A model generated the notes under the pieces. That model saw only the letters and a program-made list of their open reading frames with translations. It searched no databases and was not told where the DNA came from. A stretch of DNA of 64,000 nt from an uncultured Christensenella sp. Its GTDB lineage: Bacteria; Bacillota; Clostridia; Christensenellales; Borkfalkiaceae. Of the stretch, positions 25,665 to 34,468 are shown one piece after another. Location: the NCBI GenBank assembly GCA_910586245.1, contig CAJUFY010000007.1:21321-85320 (forward strand), in the 5' to 3' direction. The position numbers and the translations under genes were made by a program. Every line of letters begins with the position of its first letter. Position 1 is the stretch's first letter.

Positions 25665-26819
25665 TCATACAAACTGAAATTGAAGTTGCGCTTCACGGAA
25701 AAATTGCTTCCCTCCTTCCGGATCGCATTCCGTAACCGTCCCCCAAAAAGTCAAATCTAAAGAATTTGCGTAAAGTTCCATCGAAGGTTCGTTTAATATA
25801 AAAGTATACGAATAATGATCCGATTGCATCTCTACGCCGTAATCTTTGAACACAAAAACGTTCTGCGCGTTCCCGTAAGATTCAGGCGTCCACACAAATG
25901 AATGCGTTCCGCCAGTCCTATGAATTGTATACGATAATTCAAAAACGGGTTTATCGCCATCAAACGATTGAATCGTACACTTCCAATCTACGCTCATAAA
26001 ACCCGTTACGTTTACGCCCGAATCGAAATAATCCCCTACCAACGGATTCCCGTAAGCCATTGCGGATTTCCCCAAATAGCGGCTCAAATCCGCTTTTTGC
26101 CCACACGTTTCGCACGCTAATCCGCCCGTAGAATAACGGTGTAAACCGCTTGCCGGAATTTCAACGTAAGTCGTGTAGCCGCATTCGCTACACAATTCAT
26201 ACGGCTCCCAACCGGGTTCGCCGCAAGTCGCCGCTTTTCCCGATTTCTGTACCAACTTATGTTTATGAATATCCGATGCGCCGACTCTCGGAATCGGCAC
26301 TCCTTTTTTGATCAAATCACCGCAACCGAAACAATAAGTGTCGCCCGTATATCCCTCTTTCAAGCTTGTCGCGGGAACGTATCCCCGTATTTGCGTTACG
26401 CCTTTGTGATTTTCCGCATTCTTTTTTCCGTACTCTACCGCGCAAACCGCACACTTCGCTTTACTGCGGCAAGTCGCTTCTCCGCCGACGTGCGCAGTCC
26501 GTTCCTGTCCCGCTCCGCAATGAATGCAGGCTTTCCAGTGATGCGTATCGTTTTTAAAAAAATCGGGATTGTACTCATGACCGATCGTTTCTATTAAATT
26601 GCGGTTTGCGGCAATCAATCCTTCGGGATCGGTGTAGAGTTTATCGCAAGTCTGACAATACCAATACTCTTCGCATACGGAAGACGTTTTTGCAGAACAA
26701 AAATCGAAACGAACCAGTTTGTGATTGTGCCCGACTTGCGCTTCTCCGCATGCGCTCAAAGCGAATACAGCGACAAATCCGATTGCCAAAATTGAAGAAA
26801 ACAGTCTTTTTCCTTTCAT
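25665..26819 (-). CDS. Lipoprotein with repeated Cys-x2-Cys modules
   Basis: 384 residues. The signal peptide ends in lipobox LSAC (near residue 24), so it is anchored outside the membrane. The first ~230 mature residues hold at least five CxxC or CxxCG knuckles with His nearby (WYCQTC, WKACIHCG, CAVCAVEYG, CFGCG, CSECGY, CETCG), a pattern seen in repetitive clostridial surface proteins. The last ~130 residues form a different domain with no motif I know. The start at 26819 has GAAGGGAAAAG upstream. It follows the ROK kinase by 13 bp and closes the rho operon. Confidence 0.7.
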   Translation of the reverse strand: MKGKRLFSSILAIGFVAVFALSACGEAQVGHNHKLVRFDFCSAKTSSVCEEYWYCQTCDKLYTDPEGLIAANRNLIETIGHEYNPDFFKNDTHHWKACIHCGAGQERTAHVGGEATCRSKAKCAVCAVEYGKKNAENHKGVTQIRGYVPATSLKEGYTGDTYCFGCGDLIKKGVPIPRVGASDIHKHKLVQKSGKAATCGEPGWEPYELCSECGYTTYVEIPASGLHRYSTGGLACETCGQKADLSRYLGKSAMAYGNPLVGDYFDSGVNVTGFMSVDWKCTIQSFDGDKPVFELSYTIHRTGGTHSFVWTPESYGNAQNVFVFKDYGVEMQSDHYSYTFILNEPSMELYANSLDLTFWGTVTECDPEGGKQFFREAQLQFQFV

Positions 26820-26832
26820 CTTTTCCCTTCGA

Positions 26833-27780
26833 TCAAAGTTTTTCCATCGCAAATTGCGCCGCGCCGTAAAGCCCCGCATCGTTACCGAGTTCTGCGCATA
26901 AAAGATCGAGCGGAACTTCGACCTCGGAAACAAATATACGCGGAGAAATGAATTTACGCAACGGAGCAAGCAACGTTTCGCCTTCCGCCGAAAGTCCTCC
27001 GCCGAGAATCACCGCTTGCGGGCGCAATACGTTGACGAGATTGATAATCCCCTCGCCTAAATTTGCAATATATTCTTCAAAAACTTTTTTGGCGGCAGCG
27101 TCGTCTTTCTGCATGGCAAAAAATACCGTTCTGCCGTCTACCTTTTCCAACGTTTCCGCATACTTCCACATTGCGCTTTCGGGATGAGCAGCCATTGCCT
27201 CCCGCGTCATACGGAGCAACGCCCTTGCGGAAGCATACCGTTCGTAACAACCTTTTCTCCCGCAGGAACAAAGTTCCCCGTTCTGACGGATAATCATATG
27301 ACCGACTTCGGTACCCGCGCTACGGAAACCTTCAAATAATTTTCCGCCGATCACGACACCGCCGCCAACACCCGTCCCGATCGTAACGAGTACGGAATCC
27401 GAATAGCGTTTCCCTGCGCCGTACTTGGCTTCGCCGAGCGCCGCCGCATTTGCATCGTTTGTCACGAATACCGGTTTACCGGAATATTTTTTCACCAGTT
27501 CGGCAAGGGGAACGTTTCTCCAACCAAAATTCGTCCAGGATACGACGGTTCCCGTCGCACTGTCAATAAATCCTGGAGAACCGATTCCGATCGCCTGCAC
27601 GCTTTCAAACGATTTACCCGCCTTTTCGGCAGTTTCCATACAAAGTTTTACAAGCGAAAGCGCCGTATCATTTACGGATTTTTCGGCGGAAGTTTCCACA
27701 CGGGATTTCCCGATCAATTTACCTTCCGATAAAATTGCCGCTTTGGCAGACATTCCGCCCAAATCAATTCCGATGATCAT
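26833..27780 (-). CDS. glcK: ROK-family glucokinase
   Basis: Phosphorylates glucose (or a related hexose) with ATP at entry to glycolysis. 315 residues with the phosphate-binding GIDLGGMSAKAA, TNDANAAALGE, the GTGVGGGVV loop, EVGHM with the hexose-binding Glu-His, and the ROK zinc motif CSCGRKGCYERYAS. It lies 7 bp downstream of rho and before a lipoprotein, an unusual operon partner. The exact hexose is not fixed by the sequence. Confidence 0.88.
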   Translation of the reverse strand: MIIGIDLGGMSAKAAILSEGKLIGKSRVETSAEKSVNDTALSLVKLCMETAEKAGKSFESVQAIGIGSPGFIDSATGTVVSWTNFGWRNVPLAELVKKYSGKPVFVTNDANAAALGEAKYGAGKRYSDSVLVTIGTGVGGGVVIGGKLFEGFRSAGTEVGHMIIRQNGELCSCGRKGCYERYASARALLRMTREAMAAHPESAMWKYAETLEKVDGRTVFFAMQKDDAAAKKVFEEYIANLGEGIINLVNVLRPQAVILGGGLSAEGETLLAPLRKFISPRIFVSEVEVPLDLLCAELGNDAGLYGAAQFAMEKL

Positions 27781-27787
27781 ACAAACC

Positions 27788-29251
27788 TCACGAACCCTTT
27801 TTATAAATTTTCAGCCATTCGGGCAAACGAGAAACAAATTCCGCGTTGTTTTGCGAACGCTGTAACATATCGATCACGCCAGGAACGTTATCCGTAAGCC
27901 CGAGCGTCCGCAACCGATTTACCACATTCAGTTCCTGTTCCGAAAGCAACAGTTCTTCTTTTCTCGTTCCCGATTTTCTCAAATCGATCGCAGGAAAAAT
28001 TCTGCGCTCGGCAAGTTCTCGGGACAAAAAGATATCGGCGTTTCCCGTCCCCTTAAATTCTTCGTAAATGATGTCGTCCATACGGCTTCCGGTTTCCACA
28101 AGCGCCGTTGCCAAAACCGTGATGCTCCCCGCCTCGACGGTATTACGTGCCGCGCCGAAGAAACGTTTCGGCTCGGACAACGCGTTTGCATCCAGTCCGC
28201 CGCTCAACGTTTTCCCCGTATTATCGGAAATATTATTATACGCGCGGGTGAGCTTCGTAAGCGAATCGAGCAACACGACGACGTCCTTTCCCTGTTCCGC
28301 AAGCCGTTTCGCGCGCGCGATCGTCAGCTGCGCCGCACGAACGTGCCGCTCCGCGCTTTCGTCAAAGGTCGAATATACGACTTCCGCACGATTCAAATCG
28401 CTGCGGATATCGGTCACTTCCTCCGGGCGTTCGTCGATCAGCAGCACGATCAAATGCAGAGAATCGTGAGCCGTTTCGACTGCCTTCGCAATCTCTTTTA
28501 ACAGCGTCGTCTTACCCGCTTTGGGCGGCGCAATGATCAACGCCCGCTGTCCTTTTCCGATCGGCACGAACAAATCAAGCATGCGCAGCGAAATCGTTCC
28601 GCTGTCCGACAAAGAAATCTTTTCCTTCGCGTATTGCGCCGTAAGGGAATCGAAAACGGGTCTCTTTTCATATTCGCCGCCGATGCAACCGTTTACGCTC
28701 AAAACGTCGCCGACGGCGGGACAATCGTTTTTCTTCTGTCCCGGAATCGCGGTACACGCGACAAAATCGCCTTCCCGTAATTTTAAATTATGAATTGCAG
28801 GCGAAGAAAAGAATACGTCCCCTCCCGCCGAAGGTTGATAATTTTTCGTACGTAAAAAACCGTAACCGCTCGACGTAACTTCGAGCACGCCCGTATAGAC
28901 GCGCTTTTCGAAAAACGCATTCTCTGACTCCGAAGAAGAAACGTAGAGCGCGCCGTCTTCCGTTTCGTAATCCGAACGGCTGGACAATCGTTCGCCTTCG
29001 GAACGAATCCGCCTTAAATTCGCGGTAATTTCAGGGTCGATATAACTTTGTTTGGGGGGCGCTCCCCGCCCGGAAGGCGTTGTCGGTTTTGCCTTTCCCG
29101 TAAGAATATCGATGATTTGCTCAATCAACTCGTTTTTTTTGATTGCGGAAGCATGCGCAACGCCGTAACTTCTGCCGATCGTTCGAAGCTGTGCAATCGG
29201 AATCGTATCGAGATAAACGCGATATTGTAAATCGGTATTGTTATCCGTCAT
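27788..29251 (-). CDS. rho: Transcription termination factor Rho
   Basis: Hexameric RNA helicase that ends transcription, 487 residues. The N-terminal Rho-N helices (LRTIGRSYGVAHASAIKKNELI), a basic linker and a cold-shock-like RNA-binding domain (TGVLEVTSSGYGFLRT) precede the ATPase core with Walker A APPKAGKTTLL and DSLTKLTRAYN. The ATG overlaps the preceding MBL gene stop by 4 bp. Rho is present although the window is rich in intrinsic terminators. Confidence 0.95.
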   Translation of the reverse strand: MTDNNTDLQYRVYLDTIPIAQLRTIGRSYGVAHASAIKKNELIEQIIDILTGKAKPTTPSGRGAPPKQSYIDPEITANLRRIRSEGERLSSRSDYETEDGALYVSSSESENAFFEKRVYTGVLEVTSSGYGFLRTKNYQPSAGGDVFFSSPAIHNLKLREGDFVACTAIPGQKKNDCPAVGDVLSVNGCIGGEYEKRPVFDSLTAQYAKEKISLSDSGTISLRMLDLFVPIGKGQRALIIAPPKAGKTTLLKEIAKAVETAHDSLHLIVLLIDERPEEVTDIRSDLNRAEVVYSTFDESAERHVRAAQLTIARAKRLAEQGKDVVVLLDSLTKLTRAYNNISDNTGKTLSGGLDANALSEPKRFFGAARNTVEAGSITVLATALVETGSRMDDIIYEEFKGTGNADIFLSRELAERRIFPAIDLRKSGTRKEELLLSEQELNVVNRLRTLGLTDNVPGVIDMLQRSQNNAEFVSRLPEWLKIYKKGS

Positions 29252-29907
29252 TCAGTATCCCGCTCCATGATGATGATTTTCGTAGAATCGTCGGAAATGT
29301 CGTCGCGGAAAAATTCGACCTCCGTCTCGTTCTGGTCTACGATTTCTTCCACCTCTTCGTCGTCGAATAAATCGGTAAATTCGGAAACTTTATCCAAATC
29401 GAGATTCAGCCCTCTCGTTTTATAGTGCATCGGAATAACGACGGAGGGCATAATGCGGTCTACGTATTCTTTTGCCTGTTCCGCGTCGATCGTATAATTT
29501 CCGCCCACGGGAATCAGCAGTACGTGAATCGGCAGCAACGCTTCCAGCAATTCCGAAGTACACGCTTCGCCGATGTCGCCGAGATGGCAAATTTCAAGAC
29601 CGTCCATCCCGAATTTGAAAATCAAATTCTCGCCGCGTTTCGCGCCGTTCTCATCGTCGTGCCAGCATCTGATCGCGCTAACGTGCACGCCGCCGATTTC
29701 ATAGTTTCCCTCTTCCTTTAAAACGACGGGATTCCCCTCCACCGCTTTGGCATTATCATGATCGTAATGCGAATGACTGACCGTTACAACGTCAGCGGAC
29801 ACCCGCGGTAAATCGAATCCCACGTCGCCGTAAGGATCGGTTACAATGCTCGTTCCCGTACTTTCCGTAAGAACGAAACACGAATGCCCAAGATATCGTA
29901 TTTTCAT
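29248..29907 (-). CDS. Metallo-beta-lactamase-fold hydrolase, UlaG-like
   Basis: 219-residue protein with the metal-binding signature HSHYDHD (about 46-52), preceded by YLGHSCFVL and TDPYGDVG. Later metal ligands include a GD in HLGDIGEA and a His in IPMHYKTRG. Small stand-alone proteins of this family are often predicted metal-dependent hydrolases; the substrate is unknown. Both ends overlap neighbours by 4 bp (DUF1934 gene upstream, rho downstream), so the three genes are translationally coupled. Confidence 0.85.
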   Translation of the reverse strand: MKIRYLGHSCFVLTESTGTSIVTDPYGDVGFDLPRVSADVVTVSHSHYDHDNAKAVEGNPVVLKEEGNYEIGGVHVSAIRCWHDDENGAKRGENLIFKFGMDGLEICHLGDIGEACTSELLEALLPIHVLLIPVGGNYTIDAEQAKEYVDRIMPSVVIPMHYKTRGLNLDLDKVSEFTDLFDDEEVEEIVDQNETEVEFFRDDISDDSTKIIIMERDTE

Positions 29908-30296
29908 TTTTCCTCCGAAATTTCGATGTAAAATTCAAGTTGAAAGGTTTGAACGTTTCCGGACAAATTGAAATCGTAAAGCAATGACGCCGCGTATCCG
30001 CGCGGCACGGGCCGACAAAAACAACGCTTCGTTAAAGTCGGGATTTCCCCGCGGTTTGCTCCGCACACGAGCTCGGTTACCGTCTGCTCCCCTTCGCGAT
30101 AACAGGCAATGATTTCCGTATCGCCGCGGCGATGCATATTCAGATATCGATTCCCGATTTCGAGCGTTACGGGATCGCGATCCTGCAGATAATTCAAATA
30201 CAAAATCCCGTCCCGATCGACAACGTCCGCTTGCGCGACAAACTTCTGTTTGTCGCACCCGGATGCCGTGACGATCGTAATGATGCAATTTGCCAT
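29904..30296 (-). CDS. DUF1934 (YwiB-like) beta-barrel protein, probably leaderless
   Basis: 130 residues starting MANCIITIVTASGCD; the alternating beta pattern and tail FQLEFYIEISEEK fit the DUF1934/YwiB calycin-like family, whose role is unknown. First gene of the DUF1934-MBL-rho-ROK-lipoprotein operon. No Shine-Dalgarno precedes the ATG at 30296: a TTTACA-N17-TATAAT promoter ends 7 nt before it, so transcription should begin at or one base before the A of the ATG. Longer in-frame starts would lie upstream of the promoter. Confidence 0.8.
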   Translation of the reverse strand: MANCIITIVTASGCDKQKFVAQADVVDRDGILYLNYLQDRDPVTLEIGNRYLNMHRRGDTEIIACYREGEQTVTELVCGANRGEIPTLTKRCFCRPVPRGYAASLLYDFNLSGNVQTFQLEFYIEISEEK

Positions 30297-30303
30297 TGTT
30301 ACT

Positions 30304-30332
30304 ATTATATAACAGATTTTGTAATTTGTAAA
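30304..30332 (-). promoter_or_regulatory. Promoter of the rho operon (leaderless type)
   Basis: TTTACA (30332-30327), 17-bp spacer, TATAAT (30309-30304); 7 nt to the ATG. Confidence 0.8.
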
Positions 30333-30361
30333 CGGATTCAAACAAAAAACAAAAGAATTGC

Positions 30362-31180
30362 TTATTTCTTTTTTAGAAACCCGTGATAATAATTTTTCCC
30401 TTCCGCAAGCAAATCTTTCATTCTGTCCTCGTCGGAATCGGCAAGCGCCACCCCGTATTCTTTTAAGCGATCGATTAAACGGTTTATCTCAGCGCAAAGC
30501 GGAGCTTTATTCGCAAAAAACAATTCCGTCCAAACGTTTTCGTCCACCCCCGCAATGCGGGTCATGTCCTGAAAACTTCCGCCGGTAAATCCCGCGCAAT
30601 CTTCCGTAAGCGGGCTTTTCACGTAAGCGTTCGAAACGATATGCGCCAGTTGAGAAGTAATCGCAATCATTTCGTCATGCCGCGCCGCGCTACACTCTAC
30701 GATCCTCGAAAAACCGAGTTCTTTCCCCAACTTTTTTACCGTTTCGAGCGCGGTTGCGTCCGTCTTTGCGCACTTCGTAACGATGAGATTAGCTCCGTCG
30801 AACAAAGAAACGCTTGCGGAAAAAATTCCCGAAGTTTCTTTCCCTGCCATCGGATGAATTCCCACGTACCTGTACTTACGCGGACGCGCATACGCCGCCT
30901 TTTCGAGCGGCTCCTTCACGCCGCAAATATCCGCTACGATCGTACCCTCCCCGAAATCGCCTTCTTCAAGTTCTTTAATTACTGCGCGCGGCGGCAATGC
31001 CAAAAACACGGCGTCTGCTCCCGCATAAGAGTTTGTTTCCCCGTCGATCATTCCTTGCGCAAGCGCGTAATCGATGGCGGCGCGGCTTCTGTTTTTGCCG
31101 TACACAATATGCCCTGCACGCTTGAACGCCGCGCAAAGAGAAGCTCCGATAATTCCCAACCCGTATACGACAATTTTCAT
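30362..31180 (-). CDS. tyrA: Prephenate dehydrogenase
   Basis: NAD(P)-dependent oxidative decarboxylation of prephenate to 4-hydroxyphenylpyruvate on the tyrosine route. 272 residues: Rossmann GLGIIGASLCAA at the N-terminus, then GIHPMAGKETSG with the catalytic-region His, and the helical dimer domain (AFTGGSFQDMTRIA-type stretch). No ACT or chorismate-mutase fusion. The start at 31180 follows GAGGTGG; an upstream in-frame extension has no RBS. Its stop is 65 bp before the DUF1934 start. Confidence 0.9.
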   Translation of the reverse strand: MKIVVYGLGIIGASLCAAFKRAGHIVYGKNRSRAAIDYALAQGMIDGETNSYAGADAVFLALPPRAVIKELEEGDFGEGTIVADICGVKEPLEKAAYARPRKYRYVGIHPMAGKETSGIFSASVSLFDGANLIVTKCAKTDATALETVKKLGKELGFSRIVECSAARHDEMIAITSQLAHIVSNAYVKSPLTEDCAGFTGGSFQDMTRIAGVDENVWTELFFANKAPLCAEINRLIDRLKEYGVALADSDEDRMKDLLAEGKNYYHGFLKKK

Positions 31181-31247
31181 AAAATCCACCTCGTATTCAG
31201 TATTTATGTCACGCATAATACCATGTATTTCTTTTAAAACCAAAAAA

Positions 31248-31877
31248 TCAAAGCCGATTCATATACGTTCCGCAAGATTTCAACCGATTTCTGCACGTTT
31301 GATAATCGGGTAATATTCCTCCGACTTCCCGCCAAAAATCCGCACTGTGATTAAAATGACGGGTGTGACACAGTTCGTGTACCGCAACGTATCGGGCAAG
31401 TTCTTCCGTTAAAAATACAATTCGAAATGAAAACGTAATTTTGCCTTGTTTGCCGCAAGACCCCCACCTGCCCCGCGCCGATGAAATTTGCACGCCTTCG
31501 TAACGGAAGCCGTACCGCTCTGCCAAACGCCGCACCTCCGAAGTCATATAGTTCAAAGCAAACTTTTTCAGCAAACGGATCAGCGCCTTTTCCCGATTTT
31601 CACACGGTAAAAAAATCAAACCGTCTTCCATTCGGGCGCGTCCGTTTTGAATAACGTACTTTTTCCCGAACAGAGATACGATTAACCCGTCCTCAATCTG
31701 AAATTGCTCCCGTAAGCATTCCGAAATGCGCGCCGCAATCCATTCCTCATGCCGCGCTATAAAATCTCTGATCTGTTGCTCACCCGTACGATACGGCGCC
31801 CGCACGAGAACCTCGCCGTGGCACCCTACCCTGAGCGACAGCGTTTTTCGCTTACTGCAAATCACGGTAACGTCCAT
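31248..31877 (-). CDS. YgjP-like metallopeptidase (DUF45), leaderless
   Basis: 209 residues with zinc site HELCHTRHFNHSADFW near the C-terminus (HExxH plus a distal His), preceded by SARGRWGSC, both typical of YgjP/WLM-like peptidases. The biological substrate is unknown. No Shine-Dalgarno: the -10 TATAAT (31889-31884) ends 6 nt before the ATG. Longer in-frame starts upstream would lie within or beyond the promoter. Divergent from aroA, 87 bp apart, with both promoters leaderless. Confidence 0.85.
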   Translation of the reverse strand: MDVTVICSKRKTLSLRVGCHGEVLVRAPYRTGEQQIRDFIARHEEWIAARISECLREQFQIEDGLIVSLFGKKYVIQNGRARMEDGLIFLPCENREKALIRLLKKFALNYMTSEVRRLAERYGFRYEGVQISSARGRWGSCGKQGKITFSFRIVFLTEELARYVAVHELCHTRHFNHSADFWREVGGILPDYQTCRNRLKSCGTYMNRL

Positions 31878-31883
31878 AAAAGA

Positions 31884-31912
31884 ATTATAACATTTTTTCA
31901 AAGGATTTACAA
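31884..31912 (-). promoter_or_regulatory. ygjP promoter (leaderless type)
   Basis: TTGTAA (31912-31907), 17-bp spacer, TATAAT (31889-31884); 6 nt to the ATG. Confidence 0.75.
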
Positions 31913-31929
31913 GAAAATTTTCCGCCCGA

Positions 31930-31958
31930 TTGACAATTGATCGTGAATATGATACTAT
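31930..31958 (+). promoter_or_regulatory. aroA promoter (leaderless type)
   Basis: TTGACA (31930-31935), 17-bp spacer, TACTAT (31953-31958); 6 nt to the ATG. Confidence 0.8.
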
Positions 31959-31964
31959 TTCGGT

Positions 31965-33239
31965 ATGGAATTTTTTCAAGTTAAAAAATTCATACCGCAT
32001 AGCGAACTTTACCGTTTCGAAGTTCCGGCATCGAAGAGTTTACTCAACCGCGCCTTAATTCTGTCTGCATTTTCAAACGGCACGGTTAAACTATTATGCG
32101 GCAGTTTTGCGGAAGACACGCGCGTGCTTCTGCGTTGTCTGTCTTCTCTCGGAATCCAAACGAAACTCGAAAGCGGAAGCATTACCGTTCACGGTTGCGG
32201 CGGAATAATCCCGAAACCCGACGCCGAAGTCAACGTAGGCAGCGCAGGAACCGCAGCGCGTTTTTTAACGGTAGCGCTCGCTTTTTGCGGCGGAAATTAT
32301 AAAATTACGTCTTCCGCGCAAATGGAAAAACGCCCGATGGAAATCTTAAAAATTTTAGAACGACACGGCGTTTTGTTTGAATTTTTAAAAGAGCCCTATC
32401 ATTTCCCTTTTTATATGAAGTCGAACGGCATTACGGATTCGCAATTCGAAGTCGATACCGACAAAAGTACGCAATACGCAAGCGGCATTTTGTTGGCCGC
32501 CGCAACTGTGAAAAATCCTTGCTCTCTGCTCCTAAAAGGCAGCCGAACCGAAGGAAGCTACGTTCACCTTACGCTTGATTTAATGGAACGCTTCGGCGCA
32601 AAAATCCGAAAAGAAGGCGACCAAATTGCCGTGTATCCGATCCAAACACCGCCTTCGGAATACGAAATAGAACCGGATATTTCAGGCGCGTGCTACTTCT
32701 ATGCCCTGTCGCTATTGTTCGGGATCAAGGTTTGGGTCAATCGGGTTCGCACAGACTGCAAACAAGGCGATATGCGCTTCTTAAAACTTTTGGAAGACCG
32801 CGGCGTACGCTTTTCTCAAACCACGGAAGGATTGCTTGCAGACGGCAGCGGAATCAGCTCGTATGCAGGCTTTCACGAAAACATGAACGACTATTCCGAT
32901 CAGGCGCTTACGGTATCCGTGCTTGCCGCATTTGCTTCCTCCCCGTCCCGTTTAACCGGAATCGGACATATCCGATTGCAAGAATGCGACCGAATCCGTG
33001 CGATTTGCGAAAACTTAAACGAACTCGGCGCATTTGCCGAGTCAGACGGTAATTCCGTTACTATCACGCCGCGGCCGCTGATCGAAGGCACGGTAAAAAC
33101 ATTCGACGATCACCGCGTCGCAATGTCCTTTGCGCTTGCAGGGCTGAAAACGGGAAAAGTAGCCATCGAAAATCCATCCTGCTGTAAAAAAACGTTTGAA
33201 AATTATTTCGACGTTATTACGAAATTAACGCAAACGTGA
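31965..33239 (+). CDS. aroA: 3-phosphoshikimate 1-carboxyvinyltransferase (EPSP synthase), leaderless
   Basis: Sixth step of the shikimate pathway, joining shikimate 3-phosphate and phosphoenolpyruvate. 424 residues: PASKSLLNRALIL near 23-35, NVGSAGTAARFLT near 90, and near the C-terminus DDHRVAMSFALAGL and NPSCCKKTFENYF. No Shine-Dalgarno is present: a TTGACA-N17-TACTAT promoter ends 6 nt before the ATG. Tyrosine-branch tyrA is nearby and aroK is 10 kb away, so aromatic genes are dispersed rather than in one operon. Confidence 0.92.
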   Translation: MEFFQVKKFIPHSELYRFEVPASKSLLNRALILSAFSNGTVKLLCGSFAEDTRVLLRCLSSLGIQTKLESGSITVHGCGGIIPKPDAEVNVGSAGTAARFLTVALAFCGGNYKITSSAQMEKRPMEILKILERHGVLFEFLKEPYHFPFYMKSNGITDSQFEVDTDKSTQYASGILLAAATVKNPCSLLLKGSRTEGSYVHLTLDLMERFGAKIRKEGDQIAVYPIQTPPSEYEIEPDISGACYFYALSLLFGIKVWVNRVRTDCKQGDMRFLKLLEDRGVRFSQTTEGLLADGSGISSYAGFHENMNDYSDQALTVSVLAAFASSPSRLTGIGHIRLQECDRIRAICENLNELGAFAESDGNSVTITPRPLIEGTVKTFDDHRVAMSFALAGLKTGKVAIENPSCCKKTFENYFDVITKLTQT

Positions 33240-33242
33240 AAC

Positions 33243-33271
33243 AACGCCCGACCAAAACGGTCGGGCGTTAA
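33243..33271. terminator. Terminator between aroA and the DtxR gene
   Basis: 11-bp perfect stem AACGCCCGACC/GGTCGGGCGTT with a 5-nt loop between convergent genes. T-tracts are modest. Confidence 0.75.
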
Positions 33272-33272
33272 A

Positions 33273-33635
33273 TTATTTTTTAAAATAAGCTTTCATTATC
33301 TCGAAAAGCTCGTCCGAAATCACGTGTTCCACGCGACAAGCGTCTTTTTCCGCAAGCGGACGATCGGCACCGATTTGCATGAAAATCTCGGTTAAAATAC
33401 GATGTTTTTCATACGTTCCTTCCGCTTTTTGCCGACCGGACGCCGTCAAAGAGATATCGCCGTTTCCGTCGATTTCGATATAACCTCGTTTCAGCAATAA
33501 ATTGACGGCGCGCGAAACACTGGATTTTGCGTACCCAAGCTCGTCCGCCACGTCGATGGAACGAACGCTTTTTTTTCGCGCATGCAACAATAAAATGGTT
33601 TCAAGATACATTTCTTCCGATTCGTGCGTTTTCAT
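33273..33635 (-). CDS. DtxR/MntR-family metal-dependent repressor
   Basis: 120 residues: N-terminal winged helix (SEEMYLETILLLHAR, VRSIDVADELGYAKSSVSR) and a dimerisation helix bundle with metal-ligand positions (VEHVISDELFE). Members repress Mn or Fe uptake when metal-bound; no metal transporter is adjacent, so the target is unknown. ATG at 33635 with AAGGGGATGG upstream. It lacks the C-terminal SH3-like domain of true DtxR, consistent with an MntR-type protein. Confidence 0.85.
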   Translation of the reverse strand: MKTHESEEMYLETILLLHARKKSVRSIDVADELGYAKSSVSRAVNLLLKRGYIEIDGNGDISLTASGRQKAEGTYEKHRILTEIFMQIGADRPLAEKDACRVEHVISDELFEIMKAYFKK

Positions 33636-33655
33636 AATACCATCCCCTTAAAACG

Positions 33656-33684
33656 ATTATACTCTGTCCGTTTCTTTTTGTAAA
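33656..33684 (-). promoter_or_regulatory. Promoter of the DtxR-family gene
   Basis: TTTACA (33684-33679), 17-bp spacer, TATAAT (33661-33656). Confidence 0.8.
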
Positions 33685-33690
33685 GCCGTT

Positions 33691-34158
33691 TCAAATAAGT
33701 CCTTCGTCGCGCAAATGCAATAACAATCCCCTGCAACCTTCCAAAACGTCGTCATACGTTTCGTCGAAATTCCCCGTAAACCAGGGATCTGAGATTGAAC
33801 GCGGCGAAACGCCATAATCGAGCAACAAACTGATTTTGTCTTGATTTTCAGCGCCTAAAATCCTGTGCATATGACGAAGGTTTTCTTCGTCCATTCCGAC
33901 AATAAAACGGTACGTTTCGGCATCGGATTTTTGCAAAAGTCTTGCGCGGTGAGGAACCAACGGAATCTGTTCGCGGCGCAATTTTTCCCGCGTTCCGTAA
34001 TGCGGTGGATTTCCGATTTCATCGGTATGCGTAGCCGCCGAAGACACCGCGATATTCGTAATTCCCTCTTTCTTTAAAAGGTGCGAAAAAACGCTTTCCG
34101 CCATTGTGGACCGGCAAATATTTCCGTGACACACAAATAAAACCCCTGTTTTTTCCAT
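33691..34158 (-). CDS. Low-molecular-weight protein-tyrosine phosphatase
   Basis: 155 residues. The catalytic P-loop VCHGNICRSTMAES (C-x5-R-S) lies near residue 9 and the general-acid motif DPWFTG near 125, the full LMW-PTP set. Its partners are usually tyrosine kinases of polysaccharide pathways, or protein-arginine phosphate in the YwlE branch; neither is visible here. RBS AAGGA before the ATG. Divergent from the small HTH gene. Confidence 0.9.
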   Translation of the reverse strand: MEKTGVLFVCHGNICRSTMAESVFSHLLKKEGITNIAVSSAATHTDEIGNPPHYGTREKLRREQIPLVPHRARLLQKSDAETYRFIVGMDEENLRHMHRILGAENQDKISLLLDYGVSPRSISDPWFTGNFDETYDDVLEGCRGLLLHLRDEGLI

Positions 34159-34207
34159 AACGATTCCTTATAATTGTCGCACCCTTACAAATACATCGTA
34201 AAATATC

Positions 34208-34236
34208 TTGCAAAAAACGACAATCTCTTGTATAAT
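34208..34236 (+). promoter_or_regulatory. Promoter of the small HTH gene (leaderless type)
   Basis: TTGCAA (34208-34213), 17-bp spacer, TATAAT (34231-34236); 6 nt to the ATG. Confidence 0.78.
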
Positions 34237-34242
34237 AATATC

Positions 34243-34443
34243 ATGAAGATTTTTGCTGAACGGCTGATCGAACTTAGAAAAGAAAGAGGTCTTTCGCAAG
34301 CCACCGTCGCCAAAGATTTGGAAGTCAGTTTGGGGATCGTCTGTTATTGGGAAAAATGCAAAAGCGATCCTACGGCGCCGAATATCGCAAAGCTTGCGCG
34401 ATACTTCAACGTTACGTCCGATTATCTTCTCGGTTTGGAATGA
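34243..34443 (+). CDS. Small XRE/Cro-type HTH regulator, leaderless
   Basis: 66 residues that are nearly all one HTH_3 domain (RLIELRKERGLSQATVAKDL, then IAKLARYFNVTSDYLLG). No effector domain. Its target is unknown. There is no Shine-Dalgarno; the ATG lies 6 nt after the -10. Frames extending further upstream overlap the promoter and are rejected. Confidence 0.82.
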   Translation: MKIFAERLIELRKERGLSQATVAKDLEVSLGIVCYWEKCKSDPTAPNIAKLARYFNVTSDYLLGLE

Positions 34444-34468
34444 GCCTAAAACACAACTGAATAAGGTT

